7,784 nt of DNA from Fusobacterium sp. (GCA_018457305.1 JAGYHM010000055.1:1-7784), one strand, 5' to 3'; counted from the first letter of the stretch, positions 1-4,940 are shown. Notes: generated by a model from the letters alone, not told the origin. Numbers and translations: made by a program.

Positions 1-84
1 TAGATATGATATTTTAAAAAAATTTAATAAAAATATTTTAGGGAAAAATTAAAAAATAATATAATTCTTATTAAAAATTTTTCC

Positions 85-113
85 TTGTAAATAATCATAA
101 ATTAGATTATACT
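85..113 (+). promoter_or_regulatory. sigma-70-type promoter of the split-barrel gene
   Basis: A -35 box TTGTAA (85-90) and a -10 box TATACT (108-113) are separated by exactly 17 bp, which predicts transcription starting near 120 and a leader of about 40 nt. The match is 4/6 and 5/6 to the consensus. Positions 1-84 are almost pure A/T and hold no gene or hairpin that I can support. Confidence 0.6.
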
Positions 114-161
114 ACTTTAATAGTAATAATATTATAAAGAGCTTAATATTAGGAGGAAAAA

Positions 162-572
162 ATGAATAAGAAAATGGAAATGATTTTAGAATTTTTTGGA
201 GATGCACACACACCAGTTGCAGTTTCAACAGTAAGTAAAGATATGCCAAAGGTAAGATTTATGTCTTTTAAAATGCTTGAGGGAGATAAGCTTTACTTTA
301 TGACAGCAAAATCAAAAAATACTTATAAAGAACTTGTGGAAAATAACAATATTGAAATTTGTTCTTTGCCAAGTGAAAAGAAAGAATGGGTAAGAGCAAA
401 TGGAAAAGTTGAGTTTGTAAGAGATATTGAATTAAACAAAAAGGCATTTGAAATATTACCTTTATTAGAAAAGGCTTACCAAAATCCAGAAAATGAAGAA
501 ATTGCTTTATTTTATATAGATGAAATAAAAGCTACAAAATATTCTATGGGTGCACCAGCAGAAGAATTATAG
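162..572 (+). CDS. pyridoxamine 5'-phosphate oxidase-like FMN-binding split-barrel protein
   Basis: This 136-residue protein has the pattern of the small PNPOx-like flavin-binding split barrels (the COG5015-like group). Its N-terminal helix (about 3-12) is followed by the strand pair 'TPVAVSTVSKDMPKVRFMSF' (17-36), then 'KLYFMTAKSKNTYKEL' (43-58), 'IEIC' (64-67) and 'WVRANGKVEFV' (76-86). The tail is helical and ends near 'YSMGAPAEEL'. Members typically dimerise and bind FMN or F420. This protein is too short and divergent to be called the vitamin B6 enzyme PdxH, and its substrate is unknown; a general flavin reductase or nitroreductase-like role is possible. The start is fixed by AGGAGG at 151-156, 5 nt before ATG. 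It has its own promoter and a terminator 12 nt after the stop, so it is a single-gene unit. There is no signal peptide or membrane segment, so it should be cytosolic. Confidence 0.85.
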   Translation: MNKKMEMILEFFGDAHTPVAVSTVSKDMPKVRFMSFKMLEGDKLYFMTAKSKNTYKELVENNNIEICSLPSEKKEWVRANGKVEFVRDIELNKKAFEILPLLEKAYQNPENEEIALFYIDEIKATKYSMGAPAEEL

Positions 573-583
573 AAATAAAATTA

Positions 584-610
584 GGGATAGACACTAAATC
601 TATCCCTTTT
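584..610. terminator. intrinsic terminator, probably bidirectional
   Basis: A perfect 8-bp stem, GGGATAGA (584-591) with TCTATCCC (599-606), encloses a 7-nt loop and is followed by TTTT on the + strand (607-610). It lies 12 nt after the split-barrel gene. On the - strand the same hairpin sits about 25 nt after the barrel-protein stop and is followed by a T-rich run, so it probably ends both convergent units. Confidence 0.75.
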
Positions 611-631
611 AAATTTCTAAATTTTATTTTT

Positions 632-1405
632 TTAAAATAAATGTGTGAAGCCTAATGAAATTACAGAATCATAAAATTTAGAATTTCCTATTCCACGATA
701 TTTTGCATCTACAATTAAATCATCATAAATAAAATATCCAAGTCCTGCATAGAAACTTAAACTTCCTCTTCCTCTATTATTTCCACTAATTCTTTTATTT
801 ATTATATTATACTCAATTCTTGTTCCAAGTCTAAATTTATCAAAATAATCAAATCTTGTAAGACCTACACCATAAGTTAAAAAACTTTTATCTTCTTTTT
901 TACTATATTTTTGTTTAGTATTCTTTCCATTTACATAAATATAAAAATTTTTCTTATATAATTTCCCATATTCTAAAGTATAAGAATATTCTCTTTTTTC
1001 TACATTTTTTGCTTGTGAATAACCAAAACTTCCAGTAAAAATATTATCTTTATATTTATACGAAACATAATTATCTAAGGCATAATCTCTTGTTTTATAT
1101 ATATCTTTTTTGTCTTTATATCTTTGATAAGCAACTGTAATCCCAGCTCTTATATGAGGAAATGCCGTAAAATTACTTACAGTTCCTAATAAAAATCCTC
1201 TTGAATTATATTTTCTACTATTTCCAGCAAAGCCTTCAACTATTTGTGTACTTCCACTTTGTTTATCAAAGCCTAGTTCACTGTTTATAATGCTCTCTCT
1301 CATCATTTCTAATCCTCTATTCCCATAAATTTCAGATTTAAAAACTTGTGAGTAAGAAATAATAGAAACATATAAACAAAAAATAAAAGTTAAAATTTTT
1401 TTCAT
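632..1405 (-). CDS. secreted beta-barrel outer-membrane protein candidate
   Basis: I do not recognise this 257-residue protein as a named family. It starts with a Sec signal peptide: MKK, a hydrophobic core (about residues 4-18) and a likely cleavage site near 'SYS-Q' (19/20). The rest is a run of alternating aromatic and small/polar segments typical of transmembrane beta strands, such as 'IRAGITVAYQRYK', 'IFTGSFGYSQ', 'YSYTLEYGKLY', 'LTYGVGLTRFDYF' and 'LSFYAGLGYFIY'. It ends 'SLGFTHLF', and a C-terminal Phe is the outer-membrane barrel signature recognised by the BAM machinery. The size resembles an isolated autotransporter barrel domain without a passenger; that is inference. A longer reading from a TTG at 1420 exists, but the GGGAGA ribosome site at 1413-1418 points to ATG 1405. 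It lies 39 nt after the BI-1-like gene and has no promoter of its own that I can see, so it is probably co-transcribed. Confidence 0.75.
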   Translation of the reverse strand: MKKILTFIFCLYVSIISYSQVFKSEIYGNRGLEMMRESIINSELGFDKQSGSTQIVEGFAGNSRKYNSRGFLLGTVSNFTAFPHIRAGITVAYQRYKDKKDIYKTRDYALDNYVSYKYKDNIFTGSFGYSQAKNVEKREYSYTLEYGKLYKKNFYIYVNGKNTKQKYSKKEDKSFLTYGVGLTRFDYFDKFRLGTRIEYNIINKRISGNNRGRGSLSFYAGLGYFIYDDLIVDAKYRGIGNSKFYDSVISLGFTHLF

Positions 1406-1412
1406 TATATAA

Positions 1413-1418
1413 TCTCCC
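1413..1418 (-). promoter_or_regulatory. ribosome binding site deciding the barrel-protein start
   Basis: On the - strand GGGAGA lies 7 nt before ATG 1405-1403. The alternative TTG codon at 1420-1418 overlaps this site and has no upstream ribosome site, and using it would place five non-signal residues before the MKK of the signal peptide. Confidence 0.7.
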
Positions 1419-1444
1419 AATTTTTTATTTTTTTAATTTATTTA

Positions 1445-2140
1445 TTATCTCTTTTTTCCAAAAATTCTTAAAATATATAAGAATAGATTTATGAAATCTA
1501 AGTATAATTGTAAAGCTCCAATTATTCCATATTTTTCTATTGCTTCAGTATTTTCTCCATCATCATTAGCAAATTGATATGCCATTTTTTTAATTCTATT
1601 TACATCAAAAGCAATAAGTCCAGTGAAAATTACTACACCTAAAATTGTTTGAATCCAATATAACGGACCTACTCCAATAAATATATTTATTACTGCCATT
1701 ATAATAAGAGAAATAAGACCTATCATTAAAAATCTTCTATATTGACTTAAATCTTCTTGAGTTGTATAACCAAAAACTGACATTACTATAAATATTGTAA
1801 GTGTAATTCCCAGTGCATATAAAATTGAAAGTGGGTCATACATCAAGCCAACACCTGTCATAGTTAAACCTGTAAGCATTGAATAAGCAAAGAAAATTAT
1901 TCTTGCTGTTCCACTAGATATTTTATTTATACCAAAACTTAATCCTAATACTGTTCCAATTTGTGCAAAAGCTAAAATTGTAAAGTTGTTTACAATTACA
2001 TTTAACATTTGAGGTGCATAGAAAAATATTCCAAGTACAACCCCTATTGTTAATAATATTCCTATCACCATATTTAAAAATACTTTTCTTAAAAAATTAT
2101 TCATTTGCCTTAAATCAACATCAACTTCATTGTAATACAT
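1445..2140 (-). CDS. Bax inhibitor-1 / YetJ-YccA family membrane protein
   Basis: This 231-residue integral inner-membrane protein belongs to the BI-1 (TMBIM, UPF0005) family. After a short polar N-terminus, about seven hydrophobic segments are visible near residues 22-41, 51-71, 80-99, 103-123, 136-155, 160-179 and 206-226. Family signatures include 'AYSMLTGLTM' (85-94), 'FGYTTQEDLSQYRRFL' (123-138), 'FTGLIAFDVNRIKKM' (172-186) and the C-terminal 'LYLDFINLFLYILRIFG' with a basic KKR end. Asp179 and Asp215 occupy the places of the paired aspartates that form the pH-sensing, calcium-gating site in Bacillus subtilis YetJ, suggesting a pH-sensitive cation leak; that role is inferred from the family. 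A polar loop rich in acidic residues (191-203) lies between the two. The start has GGAGGT 5 nt upstream (2146-2151). It is the first gene of a two-gene unit with the barrel-protein gene. Confidence 0.93.
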   Translation of the reverse strand: MYYNEVDVDLRQMNNFLRKVFLNMVIGILLTIGVVLGIFFYAPQMLNVIVNNFTILAFAQIGTVLGLSFGINKISSGTARIIFFAYSMLTGLTMTGVGLMYDPLSILYALGITLTIFIVMSVFGYTTQEDLSQYRRFLMIGLISLIIMAVINIFIGVGPLYWIQTILGVVIFTGLIAFDVNRIKKMAYQFANDDGENTEAIEKYGIIGALQLYLDFINLFLYILRIFGKKR

Positions 2141-2176
2141 TTTTTACCTCCATAATTAAAAAAATTCTCTTTTCTT

Positions 2177-2205
2177 ATTTTACAAAACTTTATAGCATAA
2201 TGCAA
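2177..2205 (-). promoter_or_regulatory. promoter of the BI-1/barrel-protein unit
   Basis: On the - strand, TTGCAT (2205-2200) and TAAAAT (2182-2177) are 17 bp apart, giving transcription from about 2170 and a leader of about 30 nt. The small palindrome GCAT-A-ATGC (2195-2203) overlaps the -35 end. It could be an operator or chance in AT-rich DNA. Confidence 0.55.
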
Positions 2206-2221
2206 GATTATTTATTTTTCG

Positions 2222-2250
2222 TTGACCAATTTTTATAATGCTTATATAAT
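2222..2250 (+). promoter_or_regulatory. promoter of murI
   Basis: TTGACC (2222-2227) and a perfect TATAAT (2245-2250) are separated by 17 bp, predicting a start near 2257 and a leader of about 30 nt. The divergent BI-1 promoter lies back to back with it, with the two predicted starts about 87 bp apart. Confidence 0.75.
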
Positions 2251-2287
2251 ATATTATAAAAAAGAATAATAAATACAAGGAGATATT

Positions 2288-3079
2288 ATGAAAATTGCCG
2301 TGTTTGATTCAGGAATAGGAGGCTTATCTGTTCTTCATTTAGCACTGAAAAAATTACCAAATGAAAATTTTATATATTTTGCTGACAAAGATAATGTTCC
2401 CTATGGAACAAAATCAAAAAAAGAAATTTTAAAATATGTTGATACTGCTGTTGATTTTATGTTAAAACAAAATATTAAAGCAATAGTTGTGGCTTGTAAT
2501 ACAGCAACAAGTGCAGCAATCAAAGAAATTAGAGAAAAATATAAAGATACTATAATAATCGGAATGGAGCCAGCAGTAAAAAAAGCCGTTGACTTATACC
2601 CAGATAAAAAAGTTTTGGTAATTGCGACCCCTTTGACTGTTAAGGGTGAAAAAATGAATAAGTTAATTTCTAAGTTTGATAAAAATAATTTAGTGAATTT
2701 AATTTCTTTGCCAAAGTTAGTTGAATTTGCAGAAAATAAAATTTTTAATTCAGAAGAAGTAAAAAAATATTTAGAAGATGAATTTAAAGATATAAATTTT
2801 GATGAATATTCTTCTATTGTCTTGGGTTGTACTCATTTTAATTATTTTAAGAAAATTTTAAGAGATATTTTACCTAAACATATAAAATTTTTAGATGGAA
2901 ACGAAGGAACAATAAATAAATTAAAATTTGAATTAGAACAAAAAAAATTATTAAAAAACAAAGAAATAAAATCTAATGAAGTTGAATATTTCTATTCAGG
3001 AAGAAAAGTTAATTTAAAAGAAGAACTAGAAACATTAGAATATTATTTGAGAAAACTAGATGATATTTTTGAAATTTAA
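2288..3079 (+). CDS. murI: glutamate racemase
   Basis: MurI interconverts L- and D-glutamate without a cofactor, supplying D-Glu for peptidoglycan in the cytosol. The 263-residue length is typical. The signature elements are all present: 'FDSGIGGLSVL' with Asp7, 'VPYGTKSKKEI' (37-47), the first catalytic cysteine Cys70 in 'VVACNTATSAA', 'GMEPAVKKA' (92-100), and the second catalytic cysteine Cys181 in 'VLGCTHFNYF' with His183 beside it. The C-terminal stretch (about 215-263) is Lys/Glu-rich and helical, as in other low-GC relatives. AAGGAG (2277-2282) lies 5 nt before ATG. The gene has its own near-consensus promoter. No terminator was found after it, so some read-through into the sodN operon is possible, although that operon has its own strong promoter. 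Confidence 0.96.
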   Translation: MKIAVFDSGIGGLSVLHLALKKLPNENFIYFADKDNVPYGTKSKKEILKYVDTAVDFMLKQNIKAIVVACNTATSAAIKEIREKYKDTIIIGMEPAVKKAVDLYPDKKVLVIATPLTVKGEKMNKLISKFDKNNLVNLISLPKLVEFAENKIFNSEEVKKYLEDEFKDINFDEYSSIVLGCTHFNYFKKILRDILPKHIKFLDGNEGTINKLKFELEQKKLLKNKEIKSNEVEYFYSGRKVNLKEELETLEYYLRKLDDIFEI

Positions 3080-3112
3080 TATTTTGATAAAAATAAATAA
3101 ATTCTATGAAAT

Positions 3113-3141
3113 TTGACAATATTTTTAAAAAGATATATAAT
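3113..3141 (+). promoter_or_regulatory. fully consensus promoter of the sodN-sodX operon
   Basis: TTGACA (3113-3118) and TATAAT (3136-3141) are both perfect matches to the housekeeping sigma-factor consensus, with a 17-bp spacer. Transcription should start near 3148. This predicts strong expression unless a repressor intervenes. I saw no TTGCAA-type Nur box. Confidence 0.85.
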
Positions 3142-3150
3142 ATACATATA

Positions 3151-3173
3151 TAGTTTAGTATTATTCTAAATTA
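3151..3173 (+). promoter_or_regulatory. inverted repeat in the sodN leader, possible operator or 5' hairpin
   Basis: TAGTTTAG (3151-3158) and CTAAATTA (3166-3173) form an 8-bp inverted repeat (7 Watson-Crick pairs plus one G.U as RNA) around a 7-nt TATTATT loop. It sits just downstream of the predicted transcription start. It could be a repressor site or a stabilising 5' stem of the mRNA. It is A/T-rich, so chance is a real alternative. Confidence 0.35.
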
Positions 3174-3207
3174 AAAAAATAATTTAATTTTATAGGAGGT
3201 TTATTTA

Positions 3208-3702
3208 ATGAAAAAAATATTAGAAGTATTAGATAAGAAAGTTAATTTTGAAAGTGCAAGTGCACATTGTGATGTTCCTTGTGGTATATATGATCCAATT
3301 TCAGCTCAAATAGCAGCACTTACTGTTGTTAGAATGACTGATTTATTAGAAGAACATTTTAAAACTGGGGAAATGTCTGCAGAATTTATGAATCGTGCAT
3401 CTCGTCTTGTAGCAAACAAAGAAAAACATGCAGAAGAAGTTAAACATGATATTAGAGTTATCTGGGGAGATTTCATAAAACCTGAACATACAGAAAAATA
3501 TCCACAATTAAATTCAATTGTTCATTCAATAATGAAACTTGGTTCTGAAACTAAGCAACATGTTAGCAGAGAACATGCAGTTCAATTAGTAGAAAAAGTT
3601 AATGAATTTGCAGAAATTTTCTGGGCAATAAAAGGAATGGAAACTGTTAAGGCAAAAGCTCCTTATGCTCCAGCTTTAGAATTAGTTTACAGAAAAATTT
3701 AA
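3208..3702 (+). CDS. sodN: nickel-containing superoxide dismutase precursor
   Basis: Ni-SOD converts superoxide to oxygen and hydrogen peroxide in the cytosol. The 164-residue precursor carries the diagnostic nickel hook 'HCDVPCGIYDP' at 20-30. His20, Cys21 and Cys25 (mature His1, Cys2, Cys6) are the nickel ligands, and Tyr28 is mature Tyr9. The first 19 residues form a propeptide ending A-S-A, which must be removed so the His20 amine can bind nickel. A four-helix body follows with the conserved 'WGDFIKPEHTEKYP' (86-99) and 'IFWAIK' (137-142). Compared with the Streptomyces enzyme as I recall it, mature Glu17 and Arg47 align with Ala36 and His74, and about 22 C-terminal residues after FWAIK are extra. 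There is no export signal. AGGAGGT (3194-3200), 7 nt upstream, is an ideal ribosome site. The maturation protease gene sodX follows after 6 nt. Confidence 0.96.
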   Translation: MKKILEVLDKKVNFESASAHCDVPCGIYDPISAQIAALTVVRMTDLLEEHFKTGEMSAEFMNRASRLVANKEKHAEEVKHDIRVIWGDFIKPEHTEKYPQLNSIVHSIMKLGSETKQHVSREHAVQLVEKVNEFAEIFWAIKGMETVKAKAPYAPALELVYRKI

Positions 3703-3708
3703 TAGCTT

Positions 3709-3999
3709 ATGTTAAAGATTATTAAGATTACTGGAGATAGTATGCTTAATAAATATAAAGATGGTGATTTTGTTTTAATTCTAAAATCACCTCTTTTTAA
3801 ATATTTATTAAAAGAAGAAAGAGATGTAGTTTTTTTTAAAAAACCTTACGGTATTATGATAAAGGCTATTGATAAAATTGATAAAAAAAAGAAAACTTTA
3901 GACTTAAAAGGACTTAATGAAAAAAGTATATCAAAAGAACTCTTAAAAAATATTCCTTATGATGATATAATAGGTGTTGTAATAAAAAAATTTAGTTAG
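3709..3999 (+). CDS. sodX: Ni-SOD maturation protease (signal-peptidase-like)
   Basis: SodX proteases are S26/S24-type Ser-Lys peptidases found beside sodN and expected to remove the SodN propeptide. This 96-residue protein has the order of signal peptidase boxes: 'TGDSMLNKYKDGDFVLI' (8-24) with nucleophile Ser11, 'YGIMIKAIDKID' (47-58) with general base Lys52, 'LKGLNEKSISKE' (66-77) replacing the usual GDN box, and a final 'IIGVVIKKF'. The Pro that usually follows SM is absent (SMLN). No transmembrane anchor is present, which fits cytosolic cleavage of an unexported substrate. It starts 6 nt after the sodN stop. A TAG lies two codons upstream in frame, so ATG 3709 is the first possible Met. 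There is no Shine-Dalgarno of its own, so translation is probably coupled to sodN. A terminator follows immediately. The main uncertainty is the divergent sequence; neighbourhood makes the call firm. Confidence 0.88.
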   Translation: MLKIIKITGDSMLNKYKDGDFVLILKSPLFKYLLKEERDVVFFKKPYGIMIKAIDKIDKKKKTLDLKGLNEKSISKELLKNIPYDDIIGVVIKKFS

Positions 4000-4037
4000 G
4001 GGAAACTGCGGTTTACTTCGTAAACCTGTTTCCTTTT
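3998..4037 (+). terminator. hairpin terminator of sodN-sodX
   Basis: A two-part stem starts right at the sodX stop. The outer pairing is GGAAAC (4001-4006) with GTTTCC (4028-4033), and the inner pairing is GGTTTAC (4010-4016) with GTAAACC (4020-4026) around a TTC loop, with a small bulge between. TTTT follows at 4034-4037. It is also the left arm of the GC-rich repeat element. Confidence 0.75.
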
Positions 4038-4076
4038 CTCTGCGAGGCTTGGGGCAAAGCCCCAAACCCCAGAAAT
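4037..4076 (+). repeat. intergenic repeat element, copy 1 core (hairpin)
   Basis: This 40-nt block matches 4870-4909 at 29 of 40 positions without gaps. It folds as TTGGGGC (4049-4055) with GCCCCAA (4059-4065) around an AAA loop. GG (4046-4047) pairs with CC (4068-4069), and an outer TCTG (4039-4042) pairs with CAGA (4070-4073). Similarity to copy 2 may extend left (GGGAAACTGC against GGGAGACAGC) and weakly right through an A/T-rich tract ending TTTTTTTAG (to 4108), giving an element of roughly 4000-4108. Confidence 0.6.
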
Positions 4077-4106
4077 TATCTTAGTAAAATTTAATTAAAT
4101 TTTTTT

Positions 4107-4169
4107 AGGGGGAGAGGCGACGCCCCCGCGTCGCATTAGGGCGAGCAGACTGTTAAGTCGTAGCGAGCC
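4107..4169. other. GC-rich structured intergenic segment
   Basis: About two thirds of these 63 bases are G or C, in a window that is otherwise strongly AT-rich. A perfect 7-bp stem GCGACGC (4117-4123) / GCGTCGC (4128-4134) closes a CCCC loop, and GGGGG (4108-4112) could compete for CCCCC (4123-4127). GACT (4148-4151) / AGTC (4156-4159) forms a second small stem flanked by direct repeats GCGAGC (4141-4146 and 4163-4168). No open reading frame or tRNA is present. No clear promoter for the following gene was found; AATAAT at 4173-4178 is a weak -10 candidate. Confidence 0.55.
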
Positions 4170-4206
4170 AATAATAATTTTTAAAAGATAAGAGGTTTAA
4201 TTTAAA

Positions 4207-4809
4207 ATGATAGAAATAAGAAGAGAAGCCTTAGGCTTATACAGAACAAATTGCTATGTTCTAATTAAAGAAAATAAATCTATAATAATTGACCCGGGGT
4301 TTTCTCCTGAAATTATTGAAACAATGTTTGATGGAACAAAACCTTTGGCAATTTTATTAACTCACGGACACATAGACCATGTAAATGCAGTAAAATTTTT
4401 ACATAATAAATATAATATTCCAATTTATATGAGCAAAAAAGATGATGCAGTTTTAAAGCAAACTACACCTGCACCTGATGGCTATGTTAGAGATTTTGAA
4501 TGTGAGTATTTTGATTTAAAAGAGGGAAATTTAAGTATTGATATTTTTGATTTTGAAATCATTGAAACACCGGGACACACAGAGGGAAGTTTGTTAATTC
4601 GTTATGAAAATAATCTTTTTACTGGAGATACTTTATTTAAAGGTACAATAGGAAGAACAGATATTTTTAGTTCAGATCCAAAAAAAATGCAAGAAAGTAT
4701 AAATAAAATAAAAAAATTAAATCCAGATTACATTGTTTATCCAGGACATTCAGAAAGCACAACTTTAAAAGATGAATTTTTATATAATCCATTTTATATT
4801 TATTCATAA
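4207..4809 (+). CDS. metallo-beta-lactamase-fold hydrolase, glyoxalase-II-like (YcbL type)
   Basis: This 200-residue cytosolic protein is a single MBL domain carrying the binuclear metal site of the glyoxalase II group. 'LTHGHIDH' (51-58) gives His53, His55, Asp57 and His58. 'TPGHTEGS' gives His124, 'FTGDTLF' gives the bridging Asp141, and 'YPGHS' gives His181. 'GTIGRTDIF' after the Asp is the pattern of YcbL-like enzymes, which are short and lack the C-terminal glutathione-binding domain of classical hydroxyacylglutathione hydrolase. The likely activity is thioester hydrolysis, such as an acyl-thiol of methylglyoxal detoxification; the true substrate is unknown. AGAGGT (4191-4196) lies 10 nt before ATG, a longer spacing than its neighbours use. 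The gene stands alone between two copies of an intergenic repeat and ends in a clear terminator. It starts 207 nt after sodX, so being part of that operon is unlikely. Confidence 0.9.
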   Translation: MIEIRREALGLYRTNCYVLIKENKSIIIDPGFSPEIIETMFDGTKPLAILLTHGHIDHVNAVKFLHNKYNIPIYMSKKDDAVLKQTTPAPDGYVRDFECEYFDLKEGNLSIDIFDFEIIETPGHTEGSLLIRYENNLFTGDTLFKGTIGRTDIFSSDPKKMQESINKIKKLNPDYIVYPGHSESTTLKDEFLYNPFYIYS

Positions 4810-4813
4810 TTAT

Positions 4814-4839
4814 TTGGGGAGAAATCCCTAATTTTTTTT
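4814..4839 (+). terminator. intrinsic terminator of the MBL-fold gene
   Basis: TTGGGGA (4814-4820) pairs with TCCCTAA (4825-4831), with one G.U pair, around a GAAA tetraloop of the stable GNRA type. Eight T residues follow (4832-4839). It begins 5 nt after the stop codon. Confidence 0.85.
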
Positions 4840-4869
4840 ATTATAAAATATTAAAAAGGGAGACAGCAT

Positions 4870-4909
4870 TCTCTGCTAGACTTGGGACTCTTCCCCAAAC
4901 TCTCAAAAT
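4870..4909 (+). repeat. intergenic repeat element, copy 2 core (decayed)
   Basis: This is the counterpart of 4037-4076, offset by 833 bases and 29/40 identical. The stem TTGGG (4882-4886) / CCCAA (4894-4898) and lower pairs AGA (4878-4880) / TCT (4901-4903) are kept, while the loop and the top of the stem have changed. The left arm is reduced to GGGAGACAGC (about 4858-4867) directly joined to TTCTCTGC, so the GGTTTAC/GTAAACC hairpin of copy 1 is missing. The GC-rich right segment is also absent. Confidence 0.55.
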
Positions 4910-4940
4910 AAAAAACTAAATTATAATTTTTTTAGATATT

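Noticed and set aside
1..84. End of an upstream gene, since the window begins with TAG
   Set aside because: Three bases cannot support a gene, and the following A/T tract shows no terminator hairpin or coding pattern.
1406..1420. TTG start giving the barrel protein five extra residues
   Set aside because: The codon overlaps the GGGAGA ribosome site of ATG 1405 and would spoil the MKK start of the signal peptide.
2014..2238. A 74-codon open frame on the + strand
   Set aside because: It lies mostly antisense to the start of the BI-1 gene and runs through both divergent promoters. It has no ribosome site and its product is a low-complexity hydrophobic/aromatic string. It is a shadow.
3080..3112. 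Possible terminator after murI
   Set aside because: Only an A/T-only pairing (TATTTT/AAAATA around 3080-3095) is present, with no G-C pairs and no following T run.
4107..4169. tRNA or other known RNA gene in the GC-rich segment
   Set aside because: It has no cloverleaf, T-loop (TTCGA-type) or CCA-adjacent acceptor stem. The stems are short and sequential.
3998..4200. Riboswitch or CRISPR array in the hairpin-rich region
   Set aside because: The repeated units are not regularly spaced with unique spacers, and I recognise no conserved riboswitch core.
4207..4809. True beta-lactamase, or classical glyoxalase II with a glutathione-binding domain
   Set aside because: The protein has no signal peptide and ends at the MBL domain (200 residues). 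The motif set is of the YcbL/glyoxalase-II-like hydrolases and the C-terminal helical domain is absent.
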